Origin: Bacteroidaceae bacterium
Lineage (GTDB): Bacteria; Bacteroidota; Bacteroidia; Bacteroidales; Bacteroidaceae
Assembly (NCBI GenBank): GCA_017481875.1
Contig: JAFUOP010000031.1
Span: 1 to 64,000 of the forward strand
Reading direction: 5' to 3'
Length of the DNA: 64,000 nucleotides
In this document: piece by piece, positions 8,537 through 17,002 of the stretch
How the letters are laid out: the number at the start of each line of letters is the position of its first letter
Position numbering within the stretch: the first letter of the stretch is position 1
The notes under the pieces: model-generated
What the model was told of the DNA's origin: nothing
The model's database searches: none
Seen by the model: the letters and a program-made list of their open reading frames with translations, nothing else
Translations under genes and position numbers: made by a program

Positions 8537-8930
8537 TGGAGCTAGAGGGAGTCGAACCCTCGTCCAAACGAGGAAACCATACGCTTTCTACACGCTTAGT
8601 CTTCGGTGTGGTTTTCGAGCACAAGCAAGACCGAGACCACCAACTTGTGCCTTATCCTCTAAAATTTCACTACGGCATCGAGGCCTGCCGCAATTAGTCC
8701 CGATTTGCCTGCACCACCTTGTCGGATTGCTTCGGAACAAGAGCGTCCGGGTGATGTCTCGTTCCCGCACCTTGTGCAGGAATAAAGCTAATCTACTGTA
8801 CTTCGATTAAGCAGCGAGAGCATAAGAAGTTTCGCCAGATAATTGTTGCGGGCTCAGATTATAGTGCGAACCAACGAGGCACTGCGTGCTTACGTACCTT
8901 TTCTACCCGCTGTCAAATCCAGATAGCCCC
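8537..8930 (-). ncRNA. ssrA: transfer-messenger RNA (tmRNA)
   Basis: A 394-nt tmRNA that rescues stalled ribosomes. The 5' end is GGGGCTATCTGGATTTGACAG and the 3' end carries a T-arm GGACGAGGGTTCGACTCCC with TAGCTCC pairing to the 5' end; CCA is not encoded. The tag reading frame on the minus strand is at 8807-8836: Gly-Glu-Thr-Ser-Tyr-Ala-Leu-Ala-Ala then TAA (GETSYALAA). This is close to Bacteroides tags and has the ALAA end recognised by ClpXP-type proteases. A promoter box lies about 60 nt upstream of the mature 5' end. Confidence 0.97.
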
Positions 8931-8988
8931 GGTACATCGTGGAAGATGGCCGCGGTATGCTCGGCCTTCTTTCCTTCGATTTTCCCTG

Positions 8989-8996
8989 CAAAGATA
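8989..8996 (-). promoter_or_regulatory. -7 promoter box of ssrA
   Basis: The minus strand reads TATCTTTG, an exact TAnnTTTG match, 59 nt before the mature tmRNA 5' end. This leaves a short 5' leader expected to be removed by RNase P. Confidence 0.65.
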
Positions 8997-9139
8997 TGGC
9001 AATTTTCTTTTTTTTCAAATAGAATTTTTGTGTTTTTTTCTTTTTGTGCTTGCATCTGGGTAGAAAAAGACTACAAATATTGCTTGCGTATTAATAATAA
9101 GCTGTGCGAGAATATATTGTGAATATAGGAAAAAAGGAG

Positions 9140-9147
9140 TATTTTTG
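9140..9147 (+). promoter_or_regulatory. -7 promoter box of mntP
   Basis: TATTTTTG matches TAnnTTTG; a partial -33 (TTG, 9117-9119) lies upstream. The remaining gap between ssrA and mntP (8931-9243) holds only the two divergent promoters and an A/T-rich stretch. The roughly 90-nt mntP leader shows no recognisable Mn riboswitch. Confidence 0.6.
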
Positions 9148-9243
9148 CACTGTTAGTGCGAAAATTGGTTCTGATCGTGGAATTCAATGAGGTGAAAGCA
9201 CAATTTTTGTATCTGAATATTGCACCTATAGACTATTGCTTTT

Positions 9244-9816
9244 ATGACACATTTCTATATTTGGTTTTTGGCATTGGCATTGGCGATGGACTGTTTTGCC
9301 GTTTCCGTTGCAAGTGGTATCATTTATGGCCGTGTACGCTGGAAACCTATGCTTGCTATGGCTTTTTTGTTTGGCTTTTTCCAGGCATTTAATCCATTTG
9401 TGGGGTGGTTGGCAACCGACCGCTTCCGCTACCTCATTGAGAGCTTCGACCATTGGATAGCCTTCTCTATTCTTGCCTTCTTGGGTGTGCGTATGATAAT
9501 GGATTCTTTCAAAGAGGAGGAGAAAAAGATATTTAACCCTCGTAAGTTAAGTGTTATCTTTACTCTTGCTATTGCTACGAGCATAGATGCTTTGGCGGTT
9601 GGTGTCTCTTTTTCTTGTATGGGCATTGTCTCGTTTGGCTATTTGCTCTATCCGCTGGCGGTTATAGGTGTTGTTTCCTTTGCAATGTCCCTGCTGGGGC
9701 TTTTTCTTGGAATATTTTCCGGCAAAGGGTTTGCACGTAGGTTGCGTGCCGAATTTTGGGGCGGAATAATACTTATAATAATTGGTATAAAGGTTCTTGC
9801 CGAACATTTATTGTAG
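9244..9816 (+). CDS. mntP: Manganese efflux pump MntP
   Basis: A 190-aa integral membrane protein with six hydrophobic segments, the size of MntP (DUF204). Paired repeats are seen: ALALAMDCFAVSVASGI near the N-terminus and LAIATSIDALAVGVSFSC in the middle, each with the conserved Asp of the family's metal pathway. It exports Mn(II) and protects from manganese excess. It has its own promoter box at 9140-9147. The ccsBA gene follows after 6 nt, so the two may be co-transcribed although their roles differ. Confidence 0.93.
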   Translation: MTHFYIWFLALALAMDCFAVSVASGIIYGRVRWKPMLAMAFLFGFFQAFNPFVGWLATDRFRYLIESFDHWIAFSILAFLGVRMIMDSFKEEEKKIFNPRKLSVIFTLAIATSIDALAVGVSFSCMGIVSFGYLLYPLAVIGVVSFAMSLLGLFLGIFSGKGFARRLRAEFWGGIILIIIGIKVLAEHLL

Positions 9817-9822
9817 TGTTGA

Positions 9823-11238
9823 ATGAATACTGAATTATTGAAATATTTTTCGTTTGGTAGTGCGGCATTGCTGGTGCTTGTTCTTGTGGCTTCCACTTTT
9901 GTGGGTGCCGTTTGGGGGGCATCTGTTGCTCGCAGTTTTATATACTCTTCACCGTTTTTTGTGGCTCTGTGGGTGTTGTTGTTTGTTTCATCGATACTGT
10001 ATATTTTCCACACTCCTATGAGGCATGTCGCAGCCTCGCTTTTTCTTCATTTGGCTTTTGCTGTTGTGCTTGCAGGTGCTTTCGTTACATATTGTACTGC
10101 TGAGCGCGGAACACTCACATTGTGCAAGGGTGCGGCTCCGTCGAGTATGTTTGTAACCGACGAAGGCTTGCTTGCCAAGTTCCCGTTCCGTGTTGCTTTG
10201 GAGAATTGTGGTGTGGAGTACTATGATGATACTGTTTCGCCACGCAACTACAAGGCTCGTCTTGCAGTGCAGACTGTAGTGGGCGACTCTTGTTCGGCTT
10301 TGCTTTCAATGAATAACGTGTATGACAAAGAGGGCTATCGTTTTTGTTTGTCCTCTGTAGATGGCGATTGTGTAACGTTGCTTGTGAGCCACGACCCATG
10401 GGGTGTACCCATCACCTATGCCGGTTTCTTGCTGTCGGTGGCTGGCTTTGTGTTCCTGTTTGTAGCGCGTAACACACAACGAAGGGTGTTGGTGCAACGC
10501 CTCGTGGCAATAGGTTATCCGCGTATAAAGATACCGTTATCTCGTTGGTGGCGGCTTGTCGCAAGTTCTCTGTTTTTCTTTGTAATTATTGGTTATTTGG
10601 GTATACGACGCTGGGTGAGTAGCGGTGTGTTCCCCGTGTCCAATGGTGCCGAGGTTATGATGTTTATTGCGTGGTGTGCCTTCTTTGCTGTGCTTTTCTT
10701 TCGCAAGAACCATAGATTGGCCTTTGGGGCTTTGGCTTTGGCCGTAATATGTGCTGCCGTGTCGTTGTCGAGTGGAGTGGTTGCTGCCGGGCCTGTACAG
10801 CCGGTGTTGCGCACTCCGCTGTTGCCTTTGCACGTTATTACAATAATTTTATCTTACGTTTTTATAGGCCTTTTAGCGGTTAATGCTCTTGTGTCGCTTG
10901 TGGTTTATTGGTTCAATGGCAACTACACGCGCTTGGAGAATACAGCAATAAGTGGGCGGGTGATGCTTTACTATGCTACCTGGCTGCTTGTAGCCGGTAT
11001 TTTTTTAGGTGCTGCCTGGGCTAATATTGCGTGGGGGCGTTATTGGGGCTGGGACCCTAAGGAGGTGTGGGCTCTTATAACTCTTTTGGTCTGTTCTGTG
11101 GGTTTTCACACTCGTTCATTGCCTTTTATGGCACGTCCATTGGTGTTTCATATTTTCTGCTTGGTAGCTTTCCTTGCGATGCTTTTTACTTTTTTCGGGG
11201 TTAATTATTTACTGGGTGGGCTGCATAGTTATGCATAA
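9823..11238 (+). CDS. ccsBA: Fused cytochrome c biogenesis protein (ResB/CcsA)
   Basis: A 471-aa membrane protein. The N-terminal half carries hydrophobic segments at about 10-35, 45-62 and 68-90, then a soluble loop and another segment near 205 (CcsB/ResB-like, but short). The C-terminal half (about 245-471) is CcsA-like, with the tryptophan-rich haem-handling motif WANIAWGRYWGWDPKEVWALI. Such fusions move haem to the periplasm and attach it to apocytochrome c (system II). It ends in a hairpin shared with the convergent pseudouridine synthase gene. The family call is firm; the soluble ResB loop is smaller than in proteobacterial fusions. Confidence 0.9.
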   Translation: MNTELLKYFSFGSAALLVLVLVASTFVGAVWGASVARSFIYSSPFFVALWVLLFVSSILYIFHTPMRHVAASLFLHLAFAVVLAGAFVTYCTAERGTLTLCKGAAPSSMFVTDEGLLAKFPFRVALENCGVEYYDDTVSPRNYKARLAVQTVVGDSCSALLSMNNVYDKEGYRFCLSSVDGDCVTLLVSHDPWGVPITYAGFLLSVAGFVFLFVARNTQRRVLVQRLVAIGYPRIKIPLSRWWRLVASSLFFFVIIGYLGIRRWVSSGVFPVSNGAEVMMFIAWCAFFAVLFFRKNHRLAFGALALAVICAAVSLSSGVVAAGPVQPVLRTPLLPLHVITIILSYVFIGLLAVNALVSLVVYWFNGNYTRLENTAISGRVMLYYATWLLVAGIFLGAAWANIAWGRYWGWDPKEVWALITLLVCSVGFHTRSLPFMARPLVFHIFCLVAFLAMLFTFFGVNYLLGGLHSYA

Positions 11239-11256
11239 TAAACGCCTGTTTATTAT
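11235..11256. terminator. short convergent hairpin between ccsBA and the rluD-like gene
   Basis: 9-bp arms ataataaac / gtttattat surround a 4-nt loop (gcct) in the 14-nt gap between two convergent stop codons. It is A/T-rich and weak, but it is the only candidate terminator for both genes. Confidence 0.5.
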
Positions 11257-12332
11257 TGGTTGAAAGAGGCACTTGCTTGAGAATAGCGTCGCCAGCTCTC
11301 CAGTAACTCGCTGAAGTCTGCAGGTAGCTCAGAATCAAAAAACATCATTTCCCCTGTTGATGGGTGTATGAACCCTAACGTTTTTGCATGTAATGCCTGT
11401 CGTGGGCATATTTTAAAACAATTGCGTACAAATTGGCTGTATTTGCTGAAGTTTGTGCCTTTCAGTATTTCATCTCCACCATAAACATCGTCGTTGAATA
11501 ATATGTGCCCGATGTGTTTCATGTGTACTCTTATCTGGTGGGTGCGCCCGGTCTCTAAATTGCATTCTACAAGTGATACATATGAAAGGCGTTCAAGCAC
11601 CTTGTAGTGCGTAACAGCATATTTCCCAATAGCGTCGTCGTTGGAAACGCACATTTGCAGGCGGTTACGTGGGTTGCGGGTAATGTTGCCCACAATGGTG
11701 CCGGTGTCCTCTTTTAGAGTTCCCCATACAACGGCATTGTATGTTCGTTTGGTTGTTTTTTTGAAAAACTGCATACCTAGATGAGCTTTTGCGGCAGCTG
11801 TTTTTGCCACTACCAGCAACCCCGATGTGTTTTTGTCTATTCTATGTACAAGCCCCACCTGCGGGTCGTTTGCATCAAAGTTCTTGTTGTTTCGCAAGTG
11901 CCACGCAACTGCATTGATGAGTGTGCCGTGTGTGTTGCCGCACCCGGGGTGCACAACAAGGCCTGCAGGCTTGTTTACCACCATAAGGTCGTCATCTTCG
12001 TACACAATGTCGAGGGGGATATCTTCGGCTACAATACTATTGTCATATACCGGTGTGTTCATTGTGATAACAATGCTATCACACGGTTTTACCTTGTAAT
12101 TGCTCTTGACTATTTTACCATTCACGGCAATGGCACCGGCATCGGCTGCTTGTTGAATTTTATTGCGTGAAGTATTTGCTAAATGGTCTATAAGAAACTT
12201 GTCAATGCGTATGGGCGATTGTCCTTTGTCGGCAATAAGATGCACCTCTTTGAATAAAGTCTCCTCTGCCGCCAGCTCATCGCCATCGGCAAAAGTATCA
12301 TCAAAGTCCTCCAAGAAAATGTCGTCGCTCAT
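11253..12332 (-). CDS. rluD: RluA-family 23S rRNA pseudouridine synthase (RluD-like)
   Basis: A 359-aa protein. An N-terminal S4 RNA-binding domain (about 42-90: IRIDKFLIDHLANTSRNKIQ, AVNGKIVKSNYKVKPCD) is followed by the RluA catalytic domain with the motif GLVHRIDKNTSGLLVVAKT, whose Asp is the catalytic residue, and GRTHQIRVHMKHIGHIL. The S4 + RluA architecture and length fit RluD, which modifies helix 69 of 23S rRNA. The acidic N-terminal ~30 residues are an extension. Its start lies 12 nt after the PASTA gene stop, and both are probably one transcript. RluD rather than RluC is inferred from overall architecture. Confidence 0.9.
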   Translation of the reverse strand: MSDDIFLEDFDDTFADGDELAAEETLFKEVHLIADKGQSPIRIDKFLIDHLANTSRNKIQQAADAGAIAVNGKIVKSNYKVKPCDSIVITMNTPVYDNSIVAEDIPLDIVYEDDDLMVVNKPAGLVVHPGCGNTHGTLINAVAWHLRNNKNFDANDPQVGLVHRIDKNTSGLLVVAKTAAAKAHLGMQFFKKTTKRTYNAVVWGTLKEDTGTIVGNITRNPRNRLQMCVSNDDAIGKYAVTHYKVLERLSYVSLVECNLETGRTHQIRVHMKHIGHILFNDDVYGGDEILKGTNFSKYSQFVRNCFKICPRQALHAKTLGFIHPSTGEMMFFDSELPADFSELLESWRRYSQASASFNQ

Positions 12333-12344
12333 AAAAGAAAAGAA

Positions 12345-12938
12345 TTATTCAAACCAGGACTCCTCCATAACCGGTTCCGATGTCTCTTCGGGCTCTTCAC
12401 CATTGCCGACAACCAGTGTAAGGGTGGCTCCCATAGGCACTTTTGAACCATTCTTCAGCGTGTCTGTTCCCATAAGTACAGAATATACCCAGTCTGTTTC
12501 TCCGGGAACTCTTATACCCTCGGTGAGGCTGAAACCCGCAGCACGCAGACGTGCTATGGCTTCGCGTAGGGAGCAGTTGTCCACAATGTCGGGCAGGGGT
12601 TGCATTGGCTCATTGGCGGAATTTAAAGTAAGCTGAATGTTGCGTCCCTTTTTTACCTTTGCTCCCGGTGTTGGCAGCTGCTCTACAACCTCGTTCTCGC
12701 GTGCTCCTTTTTTGTATTTGTAGTCAATAACTTCAAAATTTAAGTTGTTGCTGCGCAATAGCTCTGCAGCTTCATCTATGTGCTTGCCATGCACCGAAGG
12801 AACTTCTATAACCTTCCCGTGCAGGGTATATTCGTCGAGCCACGCAAAAACGGAGTAGCATATGAGGAATACCACAATGCACATAGCAGCAAGATTTATG
12901 AGAATGATTTTTATTATGTTGTTGCTCTTTTTCTTCAT
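12345..12938 (-). CDS. PASTA-domain membrane protein
   Basis: A 197-aa protein with one N-terminal transmembrane helix (about 9-32, NIIKIILINLAAMCIVVFLI) and two PASTA domains outside (about 40-110, VIEVPSVHGKHIDEAAELL; about 115-185, LPDIVDNCSLREAIARLRAAGF). PASTA domains bind uncrosslinked peptidoglycan or act as spacers. There is no kinase or transpeptidase domain, unlike the classical PASTA proteins. A short acidic tail ends the protein. The pairing with an rluD-like gene is frequent in Bacteroidales. Confidence 0.9.
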   Translation of the reverse strand: MKKKSNNIIKIILINLAAMCIVVFLICYSVFAWLDEYTLHGKVIEVPSVHGKHIDEAAELLRSNNLNFEVIDYKYKKGARENEVVEQLPTPGAKVKKGRNIQLTLNSANEPMQPLPDIVDNCSLREAIARLRAAGFSLTEGIRVPGETDWVYSVLMGTDTLKNGSKVPMGATLTLVVGNGEEPEETSEPVMEESWFE

Positions 12939-13094
12939 ACCTTAACGCTTTAGTGCAAAGGTATAAAAAAATACAGAGATTTCAACTACGCTTTATTATT
13001 TTTATAAGTTTTGGAATTTCTGTGAATTAACAGCAAATAACATTTTAGGCGCATTTGCCATTTATTATATCTTGTTTTCTTTACAGTTTTATAT

Positions 13095-13102
13095 TATCTT
13101 CG
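13095..13102 (+). promoter_or_regulatory. -7 promoter box upstream of the DUF4468 gene
   Basis: TATCTTCG is a one-mismatch form of TAnnTTTG, 29 nt before the ATG at 13131. Confidence 0.45.
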
Positions 13103-13130
13103 CACCAATTAATATAAATATTATAGTTAT

Positions 13131-13727
13131 ATGAGAAAGATACTATTATTGATATTGCTGGCTATTGTATCGATTAATGCAACACAAGCGCAATTGTTCA
13201 AGAAAAAAGATAAAACGGCTAAGCAGGAGTATGCTGTTGGCACAGTTCCTGTAGTGAATAACAAGGTTGCTTTTGAACAGGTTATTCCTGCCGAGGGGCT
13301 TTCCGCTGCCGAGGTTGAGAGCGTGGTGAGAGAGTGGTTTTCGGCTCGTTTTGTGAAGCCCACAGTTATAGGTTTTAAAGAGTATGAGCCCGAAGTTCCC
13401 GGTACGTTGGTTGCAAAGTCGGAGGAATACATTGTATTTCGCAATACTTTCTTTGTGCTGAACCGTGCCAGAATATACTATTTCCTTACCATTACACCAA
13501 CCGATGGCAGTTGCAAGCTGAATATGTCGCGTATAACCTATTGGTGGGACGATGAGGCCGACGATGGCGGTCTTAAAATAAATGCAGAGGAGTGTATTAC
13601 AGATGATGTTGCTATAAATAAGAAAGGCGAGTTACACCGTTTCTATGGTAAGTTCCGCACAAAGACCATAGACCTGTTTAATATGCTTGCAGGTGAGCTT
13701 ACCGGCCTGTTAAATACAAATAAATAA
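13131..13727 (+). CDS. DUF4468 domain-containing secreted protein
   Basis: A 198-aa protein with a Sec signal (MRKILLLILLAIVSINATQAQ). The mature region follows the DUF4468 pattern: VVNNKVAFEQVIPAEGLSAAEVESVVREWF near the N-terminus, then alternating strands and RITYWWDD. It is probably a periplasmic or outer-membrane-associated protein; the function is unknown. The gene is followed after 4 nt by a 56-codon reading frame and then the porin gene, forming a tight run. Confidence 0.87.
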   Translation: MRKILLLILLAIVSINATQAQLFKKKDKTAKQEYAVGTVPVVNNKVAFEQVIPAEGLSAAEVESVVREWFSARFVKPTVIGFKEYEPEVPGTLVAKSEEYIVFRNTFFVLNRARIYYFLTITPTDGSCKLNMSRITYWWDDEADDGGLKINAEECITDDVAINKKGELHRFYGKFRTKTIDLFNMLAGELTGLLNTNK

Positions 13728-13731
13728 AAAA

Positions 13732-13902
13732 GTGGATACAATATATAAAATAAGATATATTCTTAATATTCTTTTCCTTGTAGGAGCCGTGGCAACTATT
13801 ATTTTGTACATTGCAATGAGTGGCTCCGCTTTGTTCCTTTATGTAGGAACCGCTGCTATGGTGTGTAAAATGATAGAGTTTATTCTACGATTTATGTTCT
13901 AA
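13732..13902 (+). CDS. 56-aa membrane protein (GTG start)
   Basis: A short frame starts at GTG 13732 and ends in TAA 13900-13902, with the last A shared with the next ATG (TAATG). It encodes 56 residues with two hydrophobic stretches (YILNILFLVGAVATIILYIA and SALFLYVGTAAMVCKMIEFI), predicting a small two-pass inner membrane protein. It fills exactly the gap between DUF4468 and the porin, and the stop/start overlap favours real translation. No family is recognised with certainty. Confidence 0.65.
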   Translation: MDTIYKIRYILNILFLVGAVATIILYIAMSGSALFLYVGTAAMVCKMIEFILRFMF

Positions 13903-16001
13903 TGAAGACAATGAAGAATAAATTTTTCTTTAATATTCTTGTTGCTGCAATGTCGCTTTTTATGTGTGGGCAGCACACATTGGCTCAGTCCCAGGGGTTT
14001 GGTAGCGGAGAGATTTTCAATCCTTTTCACAAAGCTCCAAAGGATAGTAGTGCAGCCAATTTAAAAGTCCCGACAGAGATACACCAATGGCACATAGATG
14101 AGTCTTTGGGTAATGTTATTCCTGCTGTTGCAGATACAATGCAATATATGTATCAAAATTGGGCGCAAACCGAAGGCGTTAATGGTGAATACAACATACT
14201 TGGCAATATGGGTTCCCCACGTCTGTCGCGTATATTCTTCAATCGTCCTACTACAACAACATTCGATTTCCTGGCTCCATACGACTATTTTATAACTCGT
14301 CCCGGAGAGCTCTTTTTTACCGATACAAAATCTCCATACACAAATCTTACCTACCACACGTCGGGTAACAAAGTTGATGGAGACGACCGTTTTAGGGCCT
14401 TTTTTACAAGAAATGCCGGTAAAAAATTTGGAATAGGTGGTATGTTCGACTATCTGTATGGTCGTGGCAGATACGACAATCAATCGTCGGCACTAATGAA
14501 TTTCTCAATATTCTCATACTACCGCAGCGACCGATACAATTATCATTTGCTGGCAAGCCGTTATCATATGAAACTTGCCGAAAATGGCGGTATCGTCAAT
14601 GACGATTATATTAAACGTCCCGAAGAGACCGATGGCTCTAACAGCAACTTCTCTTCGGCCGATATACCTGTGCGCCTTGAAAGAACTTGGAACAGAAATG
14701 AGGTTTATACCGCATATTTCACACATAATTATAATTTTGGTTTCTATCGTCAGAAAAATGCAGTTGCATTGCCCGATAGTGTAGGCGTGGAAGAAACTGC
14801 TCCTGAAAACGAAGAAGATGATAGAGAATTTGTAAGAGTGGCACGTCTTGCGCATACACTCGATTTCAGCACAGGCAAGCGCGAGTTCCGCAGTTATGAT
14901 AAATCAATAGATTTCTATGCCGATAATTTCTTGCCCTACGATTCAATAGACGCTTATAGAAATATTTCAATAGAAAACCGTGTAGGCTTGTCGCTGTGCG
15001 AGGGATTTAGTAAATGGGCTTTTGCAGATGTAACCGCATATGCATCGTATCGCTACAATCGTTATACTATGCCTGATACAATACTGGATAGCGGTAAAGA
15101 ATATGCACGGAAATATAACGAACATACTATCACTGTGGGTGGTATTGTGGAAAGCAACCTTAGTAATTCCATAAAATATAAATTGCAAGGTGAGACTGCT
15201 GTAACAGGCGACGACCTTGGAGCCTTCTCATTAGAAGGTGAGGGCTCGTTTAAATTCAACCTTGGCGGGAAACCTGCTCAGCTTCAGGCCAAAGCATTTG
15301 TTAAAAACAATCGCCCCTCTTTCTACTATCGTCATTTTCATTCCGAACACTATTGGTGGGACGATAGCGAGCTAGATAAAGAGTTTAAAACCCGTGTGGA
15401 GTTCAATGCTAATATTGAAAAAAGTAATACACGTTTAAGTGCTGGTATTGAAAATATAAAGAATTACACATATTTTGCAGCACTCCCCGCCGGCACTCCC
15501 GATGGCAAGCCTCTTAGCAGCCTGACAGTAAACCAGGCCGATGAGAATATTCAAGTGCTATCGGTGAGCCTTGCTCAAGGTGTTAAATGGGGTATATTGA
15601 ATATTGATACAGAGTTCACATATCAACGTAGCAGCAATCAAGATGTATTGCCTTTGCCCGATTTTAATATATATGCCAATCTTTATATAAAATTCAAGAT
15701 TGCAAAGGTTCTCAATACAGAACTTGGTGCCGATGTACGTTACTTCACAAGCTATTATGCGCCCGACTATTCACCGGCTTTGGGGCAATTCTGCTTGCAA
15801 AATCCGACGGATATGGTGGAAATAGGTAATTATCCTTTAGCAAGCGTTTATGCAAATTTCCTGCTCAAAGAGACCCGTTTTTATGTAAAATATCAGCACG
15901 TGAACGAGGGTAGTGGTAGCAGAAACTATTTCCTTGCACCGCATTACCCTCTTAATCCGGCAGTGCTGTGGTTGGGGCTTTCGTGGAATTTCTATAACTA
16001 A
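13902..16001 (+). CDS. Putative outer-membrane porin (Porin_10-like)
   Basis: A 699-aa protein with a signal peptide (MKNKFFFNILVAAMSLFMCGQHTLAQS; the ATG at 13902 or 13911 could be used). The mature chain has a conserved N-terminal part (MGSPRLSRIFFNRP, FLAPYDYFITRPGELFFTDTK) typical of the large Bacteroidetes 'putative porin' family, then many amphipathic strands ending in an aromatic C-terminus (LWLGLSWNFYN), the usual signal for outer-membrane insertion. The substrate is unknown. It is translationally linked to the upstream 56-aa gene and lies 6 nt before the oxidoreductase gene. Confidence 0.88.
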   Translation: MKTMKNKFFFNILVAAMSLFMCGQHTLAQSQGFGSGEIFNPFHKAPKDSSAANLKVPTEIHQWHIDESLGNVIPAVADTMQYMYQNWAQTEGVNGEYNILGNMGSPRLSRIFFNRPTTTTFDFLAPYDYFITRPGELFFTDTKSPYTNLTYHTSGNKVDGDDRFRAFFTRNAGKKFGIGGMFDYLYGRGRYDNQSSALMNFSIFSYYRSDRYNYHLLASRYHMKLAENGGIVNDDYIKRPEETDGSNSNFSSADIPVRLERTWNRNEVYTAYFTHNYNFGFYRQKNAVALPDSVGVEETAPENEEDDREFVRVARLAHTLDFSTGKREFRSYDKSIDFYADNFLPYDSIDAYRNISIENRVGLSLCEGFSKWAFADVTAYASYRYNRYTMPDTILDSGKEYARKYNEHTITVGGIVESNLSNSIKYKLQGETAVTGDDLGAFSLEGEGSFKFNLGGKPAQLQAKAFVKNNRPSFYYRHFHSEHYWWDDSELDKEFKTRVEFNANIEKSNTRLSAGIENIKNYTYFAALPAGTPDGKPLSSLTVNQADENIQVLSVSLAQGVKWGILNIDTEFTYQRSSNQDVLPLPDFNIYANLYIKFKIAKVLNTELGADVRYFTSYYAPDYSPALGQFCLQNPTDMVEIGNYPLASVYANFLLKETRFYVKYQHVNEGSGSRNYFLAPHYPLNPAVLWLGLSWNFYN

Positions 16002-16007
16002 AATGTT

Positions 16008-16988
16008 ATGAATATAGCAGTAAGATGGGGGTTTATAGGTTGTGGCGAGGCTACAGAGAAGAAAAGCGGTCCGGCATTCAATCTTGTAAAAGGCTCTGAG
16101 GTGGTGGCTGTCATGGGCCGTGATAAAGAGAAAACAAAGGAATATGCCCGACGGCATAGTATTCCTCACTGGTACACCGATGCACAAGCCCTCATAGACG
16201 ACCCCGATGTTAATGCAATATATATAGCAACTCCGCCATCGTCGCACGCCACATATGCAATAATGGCTATGAAAGCCGGGAAACCGGTGTACGTGGAAAA
16301 GCCATTGGCTGCAAGCTATGAAGATTGCGCCCGCATTAATCGCATATCGCGTGAAACGGGCATTCCATGCTTTGTGGCATATTATCGTCGTTATCTTCCC
16401 TATTTCTTGAAAGTTAAGGAACTTTTGCCTCTTGTTGGGCAGGTGCTTAATGTACAGATACGTTTTGCAGTGCCGCCACGCGACCTTGACTACAACCGCG
16501 ATAATTTGCCATGGCGTGTAAACCCGGATATTGCAGGGGGTGGTTATTTCTATGATCTTGCACCTCACCAAATAGATTTGTTGCAGGATATGTTTGGTTG
16601 CATATTGTATGCCGAGGGGTATGCAGCCAATCGTGGAGGTCTTTATAAAGCCGAAGATACGGTAAGTGCATGTTTCAAATTCGAGAGTGGAATACCTGGT
16701 TCCGGTTCCTGGTGCTTTGTTTCCGACGAATCGTCGAAGGAGGACCGAATTGAGATTTTTGGAAGTAAGGGCAGCCTGCGCTTTTCTGTGTTTACATTTG
16801 AACCCATAGTGTTTAAGGGCGAGGGTGAAGTAAAAGAGTACAATATCCCCAATCCGCCTTATGTACAATTGCCATTGATAAGAAATATAGTGGAGCACTT
16901 GCAGCACAAGGCCAATTGCAACTGCGACAGCATAAGTGCAACCCCCACAAATTGGGTGCTCGACAAAATTCTCGGAAAAATAATCTAA
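16008..16988 (+). CDS. Gfo/Idh/MocA-family NAD(P)-dependent oxidoreductase
   Basis: A 326-aa cytoplasmic enzyme. The N-terminal Rossmann fold starts with WGFIGCGEATEKKSGPAF; the hallmark KPVYVEKPLA (about residues 97-106) gives the conserved Lys of the active site, and the C-terminal domain has the GGGYFYDLAPHQIDLLQDMFG motif with the catalytic-type His. Family members oxidise or reduce sugars and related alcohols; the substrate cannot be told from sequence. Its position next to envelope genes suggests, but does not prove, a role in sugar conversion. Confidence 0.9.
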   Translation: MNIAVRWGFIGCGEATEKKSGPAFNLVKGSEVVAVMGRDKEKTKEYARRHSIPHWYTDAQALIDDPDVNAIYIATPPSSHATYAIMAMKAGKPVYVEKPLAASYEDCARINRISRETGIPCFVAYYRRYLPYFLKVKELLPLVGQVLNVQIRFAVPPRDLDYNRDNLPWRVNPDIAGGGYFYDLAPHQIDLLQDMFGCILYAEGYAANRGGLYKAEDTVSACFKFESGIPGSGSWCFVSDESSKEDRIEIFGSKGSLRFSVFTFEPIVFKGEGEVKEYNIPNPPYVQLPLIRNIVEHLQHKANCNCDSISATPTNWVLDKILGKII

Positions 16989-17002
16989 TTACTCATATAT
17001 AT

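Noticed and set aside
8505..8624. Upstream extension of the AraC regulator reading frame
   Set aside because: This stretch is tmRNA sequence (3' part of ssrA) and the intervening gap. The regulator starts at ATG 8504.
9148..9243. Possible manganese riboswitch (yybP-ykoY) upstream of mntP
   Set aside because: The leader is under 100 nt and no conserved yybP-ykoY core could be found by eye. A covariance-model search would settle it.
9156..9392. 78-aa plus-strand frame overlapping the start of mntP
   Set aside because: It lies in another frame over the mntP start and carries no recognisable motif; the MntP frame has the family repeats.
15837..16907. 356-aa minus-strand open frame across the porin/oxidoreductase junction
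   Set aside because: It overlaps two well-supported genes on the opposite strand and has no domain or signal.
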